From: Salinibacterium sp. ZJ70
GTDB lineage: Bacteria; Actinomycetota; Actinomycetes; Actinomycetales; Microbacteriaceae
DNA: 64,000 nucleotides
NCBI RefSeq assembly: GCF_011751865.2
Contig: NZ_CP061770.1
Coordinates: 1,798,001 to 1,862,000 of the forward strand
Reading direction: 5' to 3'
Below the pieces are notes generated by a model that saw nothing but the letters and a program-made list of their open reading frames with translations, had not been told where the DNA came from and did not search any database. The stretch's first letter is position 1. Each line of letters begins with the position of its first letter. The translations under genes and the position numbers were made by a program. Shown here in pieces: positions 26,001 through 34,037 of this stretch.

Positions 26001-26915
26001 GCCGTGTTCCACGACCGTGAGAACGGCCAGGAGTGGCTGCCGCTCGGCAACCTCTCCGAGAGCCAGGCTCGTCTCGCGATCTACGACTCGCTGCTGTCGG
26101 AGTACGCCACCCTCGCATTCGAGTACGGCTACTCGGTGGAGCGTCCCGACGCCCTCGTGCTGTGGGAGGCGCAGTTCGGCGACTTCGCCGACGGCGCCCA
26201 GACGGTCATCGACACGTTCATCACGAGCGCCGAGCAGAAGTGGGGCCAGCGGTCGAGCGTCGTCATGCTGCTCCCCCACGGCTACGAAGGCCAGGGACCG
26301 GACCACTCGTCGGCGCGCATCGAGCGCTACCTGCAGATGGCGGCCGAGAACAACATGACCATCGCACGACCCTCGACGCCTGCGTCGTACTTCCACCTGC
26401 TGCGCCGCCAGGCGTACGCGCGTCCCCGTCGCCCGCTGATCGTCTTCACCCCGAAGTCGATGCTGCGCCTGCGCGGTGCGACGAGCGAGGTCGCGGATCT
26501 CACGAACGGCAAGTTCGAGCCCGTGCTCGACGACGCCCGCATCCAGGATCCGTCGACGGTGAAGCGCGTGCTGCTGCACTCCGGCAAGCTGCACTACGAC
26601 CTGCTGTCGGAGATCGGCAAGCGCGACGACCAGGATGCGTTCGCCCTCGTGCGCCTCGAGCAGTTCTACCCGGTTCCCGAAGCGCAGCTCCGTGCGGTGT
26701 TCGAGCGATACCCGAACGCCGAGATCATGTGGGTCCAGGACGAGCCCGCGAACCAGGGCGCCTGGCCGTTCCTGGCGCTCGAGCTGCCGAAGCTCCTCGG
26801 CGACCGCCCGCTGCTGTCGTCGATGCGCCCCGCGTCGGCGTCGACCGCGGCTGGCTCCTCGAAGCGCAGCGCCGCCGAGCACGCTGCCCTCATGGCCGCT
26901 GCACTCGCGCTCTAG
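23028..26915 (+). CDS. kgd: Multifunctional 2-oxoglutarate decarboxylase/dehydrogenase E1 with E2 succinyltransferase domain
   Basis: A 1295-residue actinobacterial Kgd/OdhA. Residues 30-60 form the E1o N-terminal helix (NEWLVDEMYERYLADKES), then a Pro/Ala linker, an E2-type acyltransferase domain (about 170-430, with DHRVIQGA near 385) but no lipoyl domain, then the E1o thiamine-diphosphate part (IGMAHRGRLNVLSN near 610, GDASMAGQG near 708, ending with VWVQDEPANQG-like sequence). It converts 2-oxoglutarate to succinyl-CoA with lipoyl groups supplied by the pyruvate dehydrogenase E2. The GTG at 23028 lies 9 nt after TAGGCT with no ribosome site. The gene is monocistronic. Confidence 0.95.
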   Translation: MTSGDHPDPWAPASSESGRSAVSNPVTGVTPEDSTSGEFGANEWLVDEMYERYLADKESVDRSWWPILESYRKVDDPTPTSAIPVATQTSTPPAPDSEAPKSQVGGESQIPEELTEPPAAAEAPVAAPSEPAATTTPIARTTSIPAKPQPIPAQAPTTASNPVVDAAAPAPEEKVTVLKGMAKSLATNMDQSLTVPTATSVRTIPAKLMIDNRIVINNHLRRARGGKVSFTHLIAWAMVQTLKEFPSQNVFYREDDGKPTVVAPAHINLGIAIDLPKPDGSRSLLVPGIKRADTMNFAEFLTAYEDVVARARANKLTATDFQGVTVSLTNPGGIGTEHSVPRLMKGQGCIIGAGALEYPAAFQGSSPKTLVDLGIGKTITLTSTYDHRVIQGAGSGEFLKKVHELLIGERNFYEDIFAALRIPYDPIHWAEDINVDVSERISKSSRVQELINSFRVRGHLLADTDPLEYRQRSHPDLDIASHGLTFWDLDREFVTGGFGGKRAMLLREILGVLRDSYCRTVGVEYMHIQDPAQRAWFQERLEKPYVKPTHDEQMRVLSKLNEAEAFETFLQTKYVGQKRFSLEGGESTIPLLDEILQGAAENDLDEVAIGMAHRGRLNVLSNIAGKTYGQIFREFEGTQDPKTVQGSGDVKYHLGTEGTFTAMSGKQIPVYLAANPSHLEAVDGVLEGIVRAKQDRKGDGKYGTLPILIHGDASMAGQGVVVEVLQMSQLRAFKTGGTVHVVINNQVGFTTPPSEARTSVYSTDVAKTIQAPIFHVNGDDPEAVVRVAEHAFAYRQEFKRDVVIDLVCYRRRGHNEGDDPSMTQPLMTNLIEAKRSVRTLYTEALVGRGDISPEEFEQAQRDFQERLERAFAETHAAQTGSIPVVTDDDNPVADLERPDAQQDDSIGEPASTAVDRSVVELIGDAHNNPPAGFTVHPKLQQLIKKRYDMSRNGSIDWGFAELIALGSVLLEGTPVRLVGQDARRGTFVSRHAVFHDRENGQEWLPLGNLSESQARLAIYDSLLSEYATLAFEYGYSVERPDALVLWEAQFGDFADGAQTVIDTFITSAEQKWGQRSSVVMLLPHGYEGQGPDHSSARIERYLQMAAENNMTIARPSTPASYFHLLRRQAYARPRRPLIVFTPKSMLRLRGATSEVADLTNGKFEPVLDDARIQDPSTVKRVLLHSGKLHYDLLSEIGKRDDQDAFALVRLEQFYPVPEAQLRAVFERYPNAEIMWVQDEPANQGAWPFLALELPKLLGDRPLLSSMRPASASTAAGSSKRSAAEHAALMAAALAL

Positions 26916-26925
26916 CGACGACACC

Positions 26926-26961
26926 AGAAGGGGCCCGGATCTCACGATCCGGGCCCCTTCT
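26926..26961 (+). terminator. Strong intrinsic terminator after kgd
   Basis: A perfect 16-bp inverted repeat (26926-26941 with 26946-26961, loop TCAC) starts 11 bp after the kgd stop. It is the longest perfect hairpin in the window. Because rsrA converges from the right, it may also serve the sigH-rsrA transcript. Confidence 0.9.
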
Positions 26962-27016
26962 GCATGTTGCGCACCTGCCGAGCAGGTCGGCGGAACCCGC
27001 TGATCAGGTCAGCACG

Positions 27017-27274
27017 TCAGAGCGTCTCTGGCACCCGTTCATCCGACGCGCCATCGAGGGCACGGAGGATCGACGCGCGCAGCTCCTCGGGAGCCTTCTC
27101 GGTGCAGGCGCGCTGCACCTTCTGCAGGAGAGTCAGCCCCACGAGGTGCTCTCCCGAGCAGTCGTCGCACGATTCGAGGTGCTCCTCGATGTCGGTGAGG
27201 TCCTGAGGGGACAGCTCGCGATGCAGGAACTCCTCGAGCTCGGCCTTGGCCTTGTCGCATCCGCAGTCGGTCAT
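27017..27274 (-). CDS. rsrA: Zinc-binding anti-sigma factor, RsrA/RshA type
   Basis: Small anti-sigma protein of 85 residues. It has the ZAS signature: Cys4/Cys6 at the N-terminus, then His32-x3-Cys36-x2-Cys39 in HLESCDDC. In RsrA/RshA these residues bind zinc, and thiol oxidation forms a disulfide that releases the sigma factor. It should hold the SigH/SigR-like sigma encoded immediately upstream until disulfide stress occurs. The start codon overlaps the sigma stop as ATGA, so both are made in balance. Confidence 0.92.
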   Translation of the reverse strand: MTDCGCDKAKAELEEFLHRELSPQDLTDIEEHLESCDDCSGEHLVGLTLLQKVQRACTEKAPEELRASILRALDGASDERVPETL

Positions 27275-27885
27275 CTCTTGCTCCCATTGGGGTCCGCGGC
27301 GATGTAGCCGCGCTCTCGTGCGTAGTCTGCGAGCCGCTCCCGCAGAAGGCGGCGTCCACGGTGCAGTCGGCTCATCACGGTGCCGACCGGTGTCTTCATG
27401 ATGTCGGCGATCTCCTGGTAGGAGAAGCCCTCCACGTCGGCGAGGTACACAGCGAGCCGGAAGTCCTCCGGGATCGACTGCAGCGCCTCCTTGACGTCGG
27501 AGTCGGGAAGGTGGTCGATCGCCTCCGCCTCCGCCGAGCGCGTCGTGCGCCCGAGGGTGAGAGATTCGGCGCCCCCCACCTGCCAGTCCTCGAGCTCGTC
27601 GAGGGCGCCCTGGTACGGCGTGCGCTGGTTCTTTCGATACGCATTGATGTACGTGTTGGTGAGGATCCGGTACAGCCAGGCCTTGAGATTGGTGCCCTGT
27701 TCGAACCCGGCGAACGCCTGGAAGGCCTTCGTGTACGTCTCCTGCACCAGATCGCCCGCATCCGGGGCGTTGCGTGTCATGCGCATCGCCGCGGCGTAGA
27801 GCTGATCCATGAAGGGGATCGCCTGCTCGGTGAACAGGGCGCGGAGCTCGTCAGCCGTCGGTTGGGGGTGCTCGTTCTGGGACAT
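27271..27885 (-). CDS. sigH: ECF sigma factor SigH/SigR (thiol-oxidative stress)
   Basis: Sigma-70 family ECF factor of 204 residues. Region 2 includes [16 protein letters not shown] and [22 protein letters not shown]; region 4 has [32 protein letters not shown]. With the adjacent RsrA and the aroA-rsgA neighbourhood, this matches the actinobacterial redox sigma SigH/SigR, which drives thioredoxin and mycothiol genes. ATG 27885 is chosen; in-frame starts at 27906 and 27948 would give longer forms. TAGACT (27894-27899, minus) lies 8 nt upstream. Translational coupling to rsrA. Confidence 0.93.
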   Translation of the reverse strand: MSQNEHPQPTADELRALFTEQAIPFMDQLYAAAMRMTRNAPDAGDLVQETYTKAFQAFAGFEQGTNLKAWLYRILTNTYINAYRKNQRTPYQGALDELEDWQVGGAESLTLGRTTRSAEAEAIDHLPDSDVKEALQSIPEDFRLAVYLADVEGFSYQEIADIMKTPVGTVMSRLHRGRRLLRERLADYARERGYIAADPNGSKR

Positions 27886-27893
27886 CCCAAGAG

Positions 27894-27931
27894 AGTCTAC
27901 GGTCATGACCTGCTGGTCCGACCGTGGTTCC
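27894..27931 (-). promoter_or_regulatory. Candidate sigH promoters (housekeeping -10 and weak SigH-type site)
   Basis: TAGACT (27894-27899) sits 8 nt before the chosen sigH ATG. Further up, GGAAC (27927-27931) and GTC (27907-27909) are 17 bp apart on the minus strand, close to the SigH/SigR pattern GGAAT/C-N16-18-GTT but with GTC in place of GTT. Autoregulation is usual in this family, so the site is a plausible but imperfect match. Confidence 0.35.
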
Positions 27932-27992
27932 GCGACCGCCAGCTGCACGTCGACTCCCTTCCTCCCCGTAGGGGCACTACCCTTGACAACCG

Positions 27993-29417
27993 ATGGGTGT
28001 CCTCAGTTATTCCGGCCGTGACGAGCTGCTCCCCGACCTCTCGGGGCAGCCCGGTGATCCTTCGAGCCCGATGGGAGGCGATCCGGGGCCGTGGCGAGCA
28101 CCGCTCGCGGCAGGTCCGCTGTCAGCGCGCCTCACGCTTCCCGGATCGAAGAGCCTCACCAACCGCGAGCTCATCCTCGCGGCGCTCGCTGACGGGCCGT
28201 CGACGATCCGTCGTCCACTGCACTCGCGTGATTCCGCTCTCATGATCGAGGGCCTGCGCGGGCTGGGCGTCGACATCGTCGAGGTGCCAGGCGACGGCGA
28301 CTACGGCCCGGATCTGCGGGTCACCCCGGGCGAGCTCTTCGGTTCGACGATCGACGGCGGACTCGCCGGCACCGTCATGCGCTTCCTCCCGATCGTGTCG
28401 GCCCTGGCACTCGGCCCCACGAGCGTCGACGGCGACCCCTACGCGCGCAAGCGCCCCATGAACGTGACGATCGACGCCCTGCGCGGCCTCGGCGTCGAGG
28501 TGAACGACGACGGGCGCGGTGCGATGCCGTTCACAGTGCACGGCACGGGCGAGGTGCGCGGCGGCGAGCTCGAGATCGATGCCTCCGCCTCGAGTCAGTT
28601 CGTCTCAGGGCTGCTGCTCGCGGCCCCGCGCTTCACCGAAGGCCTCACGCTGCGCCATGTGGGCGAGCGTCTGCCGAGCATGCCCCACATCCGCATGACG
28701 ATCGAGTGTCTCGCGGCCCGCGGCGTGGTCGTCGAGGAGCCGGAGACGGGGGTGTGGGTCGTCGCCCCGCAGCCGATCCGGGCGATCGATGTCGAGATCG
28801 AACCGGATCTCTCGAACGCCGGTCCGTTCCTGGCCGCGGCGCTCATGGCGGGCGGCACCGTGACGATCGATGGCTGGCCGCGCTCCACCACCCAGGTGGG
28901 CGACGAGTTCCTCCGCATCCTGCCGCAGCTCGGCGCGACCGTGTCGCGCGCTGGCGACGCGGTGACGGTCGACGGCGGAGCCGGAGTGCTCGGCGGCACG
29001 CCCGTGCGGGCGGCGGATCTCGACCTCACGATCGGCGGCGAGCTCGCTCCCCCACTCGCGACCCTGCTCGCCTTCGCCGACGGACCGTCGACGATCACCG
29101 GCATCGGGCACCTGCGCGGGCACGAGACCGATCGTCTGGCTGCGCTCGCGACCGAGATCGGCCGCCTCGGCGGCGAGGTCGTCGAACTCGACGAGGGCCT
29201 CGAGATCCATCCGCGCCCGATGCACGGCGGCGCCTGGGAAGCCTACGCCGACCACCGGATGGCGACGGCTGGCGCGATCGCGGGCCTCGTGACCCCCGAC
29301 GTGACGGTCGATGACATCGCGTGCACCTCGAAGACGCTTCCCGAGTTCCCGGAGCTGTGGCACGCGATGCTCGGCAGGGAGCCGCAGGCGACACGCTGGG
29401 AGACGCTGCCTCTGTGA
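27993..29417 (+). CDS. aroA: 3-phosphoshikimate 1-carboxyvinyltransferase (EPSP synthase)
   Basis: Shikimate-pathway enzyme of 474 residues that joins shikimate-3-phosphate and phosphoenolpyruvate. [18 protein letters not shown] binds substrate, [11 protein letters not shown] is the family block around the PEP site, and [13 protein letters not shown] is the C-terminal signature. About 40 residues precede the usual N-terminus. [21 protein letters not shown] is also conserved. TACCCT lies 9 nt before the ATG and there is no ribosome site. It is divergent from sigH-rsrA and begins the aroA-rsgA-hisN run, a common actinobacterial order. Confidence 0.95.
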   Translation: MGVLSYSGRDELLPDLSGQPGDPSSPMGGDPGPWRAPLAAGPLSARLTLPGSKSLTNRELILAALADGPSTIRRPLHSRDSALMIEGLRGLGVDIVEVPGDGDYGPDLRVTPGELFGSTIDGGLAGTVMRFLPIVSALALGPTSVDGDPYARKRPMNVTIDALRGLGVEVNDDGRGAMPFTVHGTGEVRGGELEIDASASSQFVSGLLLAAPRFTEGLTLRHVGERLPSMPHIRMTIECLAARGVVVEEPETGVWVVAPQPIRAIDVEIEPDLSNAGPFLAAALMAGGTVTIDGWPRSTTQVGDEFLRILPQLGATVSRAGDAVTVDGGAGVLGGTPVRAADLDLTIGGELAPPLATLLAFADGPSTITGIGHLRGHETDRLAALATEIGRLGGEVVELDEGLEIHPRPMHGGAWEAYADHRMATAGAIAGLVTPDVTVDDIACTSKTLPEFPELWHAMLGREPQATRWETLPL

Positions 29418-29430
29418 TGGGCGGAACGCA

Positions 29431-30471
29431 GTGAGCTGGTGGAGCGACGACGACGACGAAGCCGAAGGCTTCGACGAGTGGGATGAGTCTGCCGTGCGGG
29501 TGCGACCCAACCCGAAGGGCAACCGACCCCGCACCAAGATCCGCCCGACGCACGACGATGCGGTGACCGCGCGCGTGCTGTCGGTCGATCGCGGCCGCTA
29601 TACGGTTCTCATCGACCAGGATCTGCCGACCGAGCACACCGTGACCGCGACGCGCGCCCGCGAGCTGCGCGACCAGGCGATCGTGACGGGCGACCGTGTC
29701 GACCTCGTCGGGGACGTGACGGGCTTCGAGGGCAGCCTCGCGCGCATCGTGCGCATCCAACCGCGCACGACCCTTCTGCGACGCAGCGCCGACGACACCG
29801 ACGCTGTGGAGCGCATCATCGTCGCGAACGCCGACCAGCTGCTCATCGTCATCGCAGCAGCCGACCCGGAGCCGCGCCCGCGTCTCGTGGACCGTTACCT
29901 CGTGGCGGCGTACGATGCCGGCGTGCACCCGATCATGGTGGTCACGAAGACCGACCTCGCCGATCCAGGACCGTTCCTCGAGAACTTCGCGGGGCTCGAC
30001 ATCCCCGTGGTGCGCAGCGCGCAGGGCGCGTGGCCGATCGACGAGCTCACCCCGATGCTCGAAGGACACACCACGGTCGCCGTCGGGCACTCGGGCGTCG
30101 GAAAGTCGACGCTCGTGAATGCGCTCGTACCGGGTCTGGATCGCGCCGTCGGCGTCGTCAACGCCGTGACCGGCCGCGGGCGTCACACCTCATCGTCGAC
30201 GGTCTCCGTGCGCCTGCCCTCGGGCGGCTGGATCATCGACACCCCCGGTGTGCGCTCGTTCGGGTTGGGCCACGTGAACCCGGCGAACATCCTGCGGGGA
30301 TTCTCGGATCTCGCAGCCGTCGCCGAGGACTGCCCCCGCGGGTGCACGCACCTCGCCGCCGCCCCCGACTGCTGCCTCAACGAGGCGGTCGCGGAGGGGC
30401 GCCTCGATGCTGCTCGCGTCGACTCGCTGCAGCGCCTGCTCGCCACTCTGGGGCCGGACACCGGCCGTTAG
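29431..30471 (+). CDS. rsgA: Ribosome small-subunit-dependent GTPase A
   Basis: Circularly permuted GTPase of 346 residues acting in 30S subunit maturation. An N-terminal OB-fold (TARVLSVDRGRYTVLID) is followed by G4 TKTD, then G1 GHSGVGKSTLVN and G3 DTPG, the permuted order that marks the family. The C-terminal zinc site is in CPRGCTHLAAAPDCCLN. The GTG at 29431 begins just after aroA with only a faint GGCGGAA before it. The last codon TAG is part of the TAGGCT box of hisN. Confidence 0.95.
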   Translation: MSWWSDDDDEAEGFDEWDESAVRVRPNPKGNRPRTKIRPTHDDAVTARVLSVDRGRYTVLIDQDLPTEHTVTATRARELRDQAIVTGDRVDLVGDVTGFEGSLARIVRIQPRTTLLRRSADDTDAVERIIVANADQLLIVIAAADPEPRPRLVDRYLVAAYDAGVHPIMVVTKTDLADPGPFLENFAGLDIPVVRSAQGAWPIDELTPMLEGHTTVAVGHSGVGKSTLVNALVPGLDRAVGVVNAVTGRGRHTSSSTVSVRLPSGGWIIDTPGVRSFGLGHVNPANILRGFSDLAAVAEDCPRGCTHLAAAPDCCLNEAVAEGRLDAARVDSLQRLLATLGPDTGR

Positions 30472-30474
30472 GCT
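30469..30474 (+). promoter_or_regulatory. Leaderless -10 box of hisN overlapping the rsgA stop codon
   Basis: TAGGCT begins with the TAG stop of rsgA and ends 6 nt before the GTG of hisN. It would allow leaderless transcription of hisN in addition to read-through from aroA-rsgA. Confidence 0.5.
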
Positions 30475-30480
30475 TCAAGG

Positions 30481-31281
30481 GTGTTCGATCCCACTCTCGC
30501 CGACGACCTCGCCCTCGCCCTGACGCTCGCCGCCGAGGCGGACCTGATCGCCCTGGACCGCTACGAGTCTCAGGATCTCGGCATCCAGGTCAAGGCAGAC
30601 AAGTCTCTCGTGACCGATGCGGACACCCGCGTGGAGCAGGTCATCCGCGAACACCTCTCCCGTGCCCGACCCGACGACGCGATCCTCGGCGAGGAGTACG
30701 GCGGCGACACGGACGACGCGGTCCCCCACCGCCGATGGATCATCGACCCCATCGACGGGACGAGCAACTTCGCACGCGGCGTCCCCATCTGGGGCGCTCT
30801 CATCGCGCTCGCGATCGACGGCGTGCCGCAGGTGGGCGTCGTGAGCGCACCCGCGCTGGGGCGCCGCTGGTGGGGCGCAACCGGTCTCGGCGCGTGGATG
30901 CAGCAGGACGGCGGGGAACGTCGCCCGCTGCACGTGAGCGCTGTCGACGAGCTCGCCGAGGCCACGCTGAGCTACAACAACCTGCAGATGTGGGATCAAT
31001 ACGGGCACCTCGACGACCTCGTGTCGCTGAGCCGCGCGGTGGGGCGTACGCGCGCGTTCGGCGACCTCTGGTCGTACATGCTCCTAGCTGAGGGAAGCAT
31101 CGATATCGTGGGAGAGTTCGACCTGAAGCCGTGGGACATCGCTGCACTCGTACCGGTGATCCGCGAGGCTGGCGGTCGCATCACCGGGACCGATGGAGGC
31201 GATGACTTCCGCACGCCCGGCGTGATCGCGACCAATGGCGTGCTGCACGATCGGACGCTCGACCACGTCCACCACATCTAG
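30481..31281 (+). CDS. hisN: Histidinol-phosphatase, inositol-monophosphatase family
   Basis: Metal-dependent phosphatase of 266 residues. The Mg2+ ligands lie in GEEYGG and IIDPIDGTSNFARG, with KPWDIAALVPVIREAGG near the C-terminus. Actinobacteria use this IMPase-family HisN for the histidinol-phosphate step of histidine synthesis, and the aroA-rsgA-hisN order supports it over a true inositol phosphatase. The GTG at 30481 is leaderless from TAGGCT. Confidence 0.87.
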   Translation: MFDPTLADDLALALTLAAEADLIALDRYESQDLGIQVKADKSLVTDADTRVEQVIREHLSRARPDDAILGEEYGGDTDDAVPHRRWIIDPIDGTSNFARGVPIWGALIALAIDGVPQVGVVSAPALGRRWWGATGLGAWMQQDGGERRPLHVSAVDELAEATLSYNNLQMWDQYGHLDDLVSLSRAVGRTRAFGDLWSYMLLAEGSIDIVGEFDLKPWDIAALVPVIREAGGRITGTDGGDDFRTPGVIATNGVLHDRTLDHVHHI

Positions 31282-31293
31282 AAAGGCCCCCAC

Positions 31294-31806
31294 GTGTCCC
31301 CCTCCACCCCCCGTATGCTGCTCGCCGTCGCCTCCGCAGGCGTGATCGCGTCCCTCCTCACCGGCTGCGGCATTCTGCAGTCCCTCACGGGCGGCGGCGA
31401 CGCCACGCGTGACGAGACCGGCCAGGTCATCGAAGGCAACGAGGCGAGCGACGTCTTCCTCATGCGCGTCGGCGACTGCCTGAACGACTCGGCATCCGGC
31501 GACGAGGTCTCGCAGGTCCCGATCGTGCCGTGTTCGGAGCCGCACGACTCGGAGATCTACAGCGAGCTGCGCCTGAGCGGTTCCGAGTTCCCCGGCGTTG
31601 CCACGATCGAGGAGCAGGCCGACGAGCACTGCTACACCGCGTTCGCCGAGTTCGTCGGCGTCGACTACGACTCCTCGGAGCTGTACTTCTCGTACTACAT
31701 GCCGACCGAGGGCAGCTGGAACGACTTCGACGACCGTCTCGTGTCGTGTGTGATCGTCGACCCTGCTGGCCAGACCACGGGCAGCCTCAAGGGCGCCGCG
31801 CGCTGA
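31294..31806 (+). CDS. Septum-formation-family lipoprotein
   Basis: Secreted lipoprotein of 170 residues. The signal peptide ends in LLTGC, lipidating a cysteine near residue 25. The mature domain has VGDCLND, VPCSEPHDSEIY and DEHCYTAF, a cysteine and histidine pattern typical of the actinobacterial Septum_form domain found in lipoproteins and membrane anchors near cell-division genes. Function is not established. GAAAGG lies upstream of the GTG. It follows hisN by 12 bp and is closed by a terminator. Confidence 0.8.
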   Translation: MSPSTPRMLLAVASAGVIASLLTGCGILQSLTGGGDATRDETGQVIEGNEASDVFLMRVGDCLNDSASGDEVSQVPIVPCSEPHDSEIYSELRLSGSEFPGVATIEEQADEHCYTAFAEFVGVDYDSSELYFSYYMPTEGSWNDFDDRLVSCVIVDPAGQTTGSLKGAAR

Positions 31807-31820
31807 TCGCAGTCCTTTCA

Positions 31821-31850
31821 CGGGCCGTCACCCTTCGGGGTGGCGGCCCG
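31821..31850 (+). terminator. Intrinsic terminator after the septum-formation-family lipoprotein
   Basis: CGGGCCGTCACCC pairs with GGGTGGCGGCCCG (one G-U pair) around the tetraloop TTCG, 14 bp after the stop codon. Confidence 0.85.
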
Positions 31851-31888
31851 TCGTCGTTGGGGGCGGCACGGTCAGCGGAGGCCGACTC

Positions 31889-32002
31889 TTCACATTCCGA
31901 AGTGAATGCACCCCAGCGATGATTTATCACCAACAGGCGCTGACCTGGGGTTTAGTGCGCGTTATCGAACCGTTACGACATTCTTCGGGGACACCGTATC
32001 TT
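31889..32002 (+). promoter_or_regulatory. Promoter and possible operator of the sugar ABC operon
   Basis: This stretch is visibly AT-richer than its surroundings. It has an inverted repeat TTCAC-N8-GTGAA (31889-31906) overlapping CATTC-N6-GAATG, and a promoter-like pair TTACGA (31973-31978) and TATCTT (31997-32002) with 18-bp spacing. Transcription would start near 32009, leaving about 90 nt of leader. A sugar-responsive repressor is likely, but its gene is not in the immediate vicinity. Confidence 0.45.
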
Positions 32003-32099
32003 CAAGTCTTGAATTCAGTGCACGATGGCCCTGCCGCCGTTCAAAGCCGAAGGCGGCACTTCGAGGAAGTTCCCCCTCACCCACGAGAAAGGGAGTGAC

Positions 32100-33164
32100 G
32101 TGAAGAAGTCATCGTTGATTTCGCTCGTTGCACTCGCCGGTGCCTCTGCACTGGTTCTGACCGGCTGTTCCAACTCCGACTCCACGGGCGGCAGCACGAA
32201 CGGAGGCGAGGCGTCGACCCGCGCCTGCATCATCCTTCCCGACACCGAATCCTCCGACCGCTGGGAGAACGGCGACCGCCCCGCGCTCGAGAAGGCGCTC
32301 ACCGACGCCGGCTTCGAGGCCGACATCCAGAACGCACAGGGAGACACCAACCAGTACGCCACGATCGCCGACCAGCAGCTCAGCAAGGGCTGCGGCGTGA
32401 TGCTCCTCACCGACCACCAGGGCGCGGCTGTCGCCGTCACCCAGAAGGCTCAGGCCGAGGGCATCCCGGTCATCGCCTACGACCGTCCGATCGAGGGCGC
32501 CGACTACTACGTCTCGTTCGACAACGAGAAGGTCGGCGAGCTCGAAGGCCAGTCGGTCGTCGACGGACTGAAGGCCGCCGGCAAGGACCCGGCCACGGCT
32601 GTCGTCGTGTACATGGGCGGCGACCCCGCAGATGGAAACGCGGCGATGTTCCGCACCGGTGCCGTGCGCGTCATGGAGGAGGCGGGCATCAAGGCCGCCG
32701 CCGAGCCGACAGGCATCTGGGACACGGAGAAGTCGGCTGAGAACTTCGAGCAGGCTCTCACCGCCCTCGGCGGACAGGTCGACGCGGTGTGGTCGGCCAA
32801 CGACGCCAACGCCCAGGGTGTCATCTCGATCCTCGACAAGAACGGCCTCACCGTTCCCGTCTCGGGTCAGGATGCCTCGGTCGCCGGCCTGCAGAACGTG
32901 CTGCTCGGCAAGCAGACCGCCACGGTCTACAAGCCGTTCCAGCTCGAGGCCGCCGCGGCTGCGGATCTCGCGATCGCTCTCCTCAACGGAGAGACCCCGA
33001 CCGTCGACAAGGAGCTCGAGGACGGCACGCCCTACATCGCGGTCACCCCGGTGCTCGTCGGCCCGGCTGAGGTGCAGAAGGTCATCGACGACGGCAACGC
33101 GAGCGCCTCGACGCTCTGCACCGGCGACGTCGCAGCTGCCTGCGAGCAGCACGGCGTGAAGTAA
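32100..33164 (+). CDS. Sugar ABC transporter substrate-binding lipoprotein (xylose/ribose type)
   Basis: Periplasmic-binding-protein-fold lipoprotein of 354 residues. The GTG at 32100 follows AAAGGGAG; the signal peptide ends at VLTGC. The mature part has LPDTESSDRWENGDRPALEKAL, close to the XylF/ChvE pattern, and VIAYDRPIEGADYYVSFDN and VSGQDASVAGLQNVL, residues that line the pentose/hexose pocket. It should bind a monosaccharide such as xylose and deliver it to the permease. A hairpin follows the gene before the ATPase. Confidence 0.9.
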   Translation: MKKSSLISLVALAGASALVLTGCSNSDSTGGSTNGGEASTRACIILPDTESSDRWENGDRPALEKALTDAGFEADIQNAQGDTNQYATIADQQLSKGCGVMLLTDHQGAAVAVTQKAQAEGIPVIAYDRPIEGADYYVSFDNEKVGELEGQSVVDGLKAAGKDPATAVVVYMGGDPADGNAAMFRTGAVRVMEEAGIKAAAEPTGIWDTEKSAENFEQALTALGGQVDAVWSANDANAQGVISILDKNGLTVPVSGQDASVAGLQNVLLGKQTATVYKPFQLEAAAAADLAIALLNGETPTVDKELEDGTPYIAVTPVLVGPAEVQKVIDDGNASASTLCTGDVAAACEQHGVK

Positions 33165-33176
33165 ACCCCCCGGTTC

Positions 33177-33210
33177 GGGTCCCGTCGCGGCAGCAGCTGC
33201 GGCGGGACCC
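33177..33210 (+). terminator. Intercistronic hairpin after the sugar-binding protein gene
   Basis: GGGTCCCGTCGC pairs with GCGGCGGGACCC (one G-U pair) just after the binding-protein stop. Within an ABC operon such a hairpin usually gives partial termination or mRNA protection, so the binding protein is made in excess over the membrane parts. Confidence 0.7.
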
Positions 33211-33284
33211 CTTCCCGTACCGCCCCCACTCCCACTCCCACTCGCTTCACGGGACACCGTCGTCCCTCAAGGAAGGAACCCGGC

Positions 33285-34037
33285 ATGGATGAGCCGCTCA
33301 TCGAACTCGCCGATGTGAAGAAGAGCTTCGGCCCCGTGAACGTCCTCAAGGGCGTCAACCTCAAGGCCTACCCCGGCAAGGTCACCGCCCTCGTCGGCGA
33401 CAACGGCGCCGGCAAGTCGACTCTCATCAAGGGCCTCGCGGGCGTGCAGCCCTACGACGAGGGAACCGTGACGTTCGGGGGCGAGGTGATCCACCTCCAC
33501 ACGCCGCGCGACGCCTCCCGTCTCGGCATCGAGGTCGTCTACCAGGACCTCGCCCTGTGCGACAACCTCGACATCGTGCAGAACATGTTCCTCGGGCGAG
33601 AGGAGACGAAGTACCGCACGTTCGACGAAGGCCAGATGGAGCGCGAGGCGAGCGACACGCTCCGTTCGCTCTCCGTGCGCACCGTGAAGTCGGTGCGACA
33701 GAAGGTCTCCTCGCTCTCCGGAGGTCAGCGCCAGACCGTCGCGATCGCGCGTGCCGTGCTCAAGAAGGCCCGGCTCGTGATCCTCGACGAGCCGACTGCG
33801 GCTCTCGGCGTCGCCCAGACCGAGCAGGTGCTCAGCCTCGTGCGGCGCCTCGCCGATCAGGGCGTCGCGGTCATCATCATCAGCCACAACCTGCAGGACG
33901 TCTTCAAGGTCTGCGACTACGTCAACGTGCTGTACCTCGGCACGATGGTCGCGTCGATCCCGACGGAGCAGACGAACAGCGACGACGTCGTCGGCTACAT
34001 CACCGGCAGCAAGACCTACAACGGAGCGTCCGCATGA
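33285..34037 (+). CDS. Sugar ABC transporter ATP-binding protein (single-domain)
   Basis: ATPase of 250 residues. Walker A is GDNGAGKSTLIKGLAG, the signature LSGGQRQTVAIARA and Walker B VILDEPTAALGV, with the switch histidine in ISHNL. The sequence matches the XylG/RbsA/MglA carbohydrate family, yet it has one ATPase domain, where classic XylG is a tandem of two of about 500 residues. Half-size members are known in actinobacteria and would act as a homodimer. AAGGAAGG lies before the ATG. ATGA overlap with the permease. Confidence 0.9.
   Translation: MDEPLIELADVKKSFGPVNVLKGVNLKAYPGKVTALVGDNGAGKSTLIKGLAGVQPYDEGTVTFGGEVIHLHTPRDASRLGIEVVYQDLALCDNLDIVQNMFLGREETKYRTFDEGQMEREASDTLRSLSVRTVKSVRQKVSSLSGGQRQTVAIARAVLKKARLVILDEPTAALGVAQTEQVLSLVRRLADQGVAVIIISHNLQDVFKVCDYVNVLYLGTMVASIPTEQTNSDDVVGYITGSKTYNGASA

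Noticed and set aside
22902..26945. A 1347-codon open frame on the minus strand opposite kgd
   Set aside because: It is a mirror of kgd: the composition is Arg/Glu/His/Leu-rich without domains, and the plus strand encodes a clear 2-oxoglutarate decarboxylase. High GC keeps the antisense frame free of stops.
33225..33242. Three tandem CCCACT repeats before the sugar ATPase gene
   Set aside because: Three 6-bp copies in a C-rich spacer are too few and too simple to call a functional repeat.
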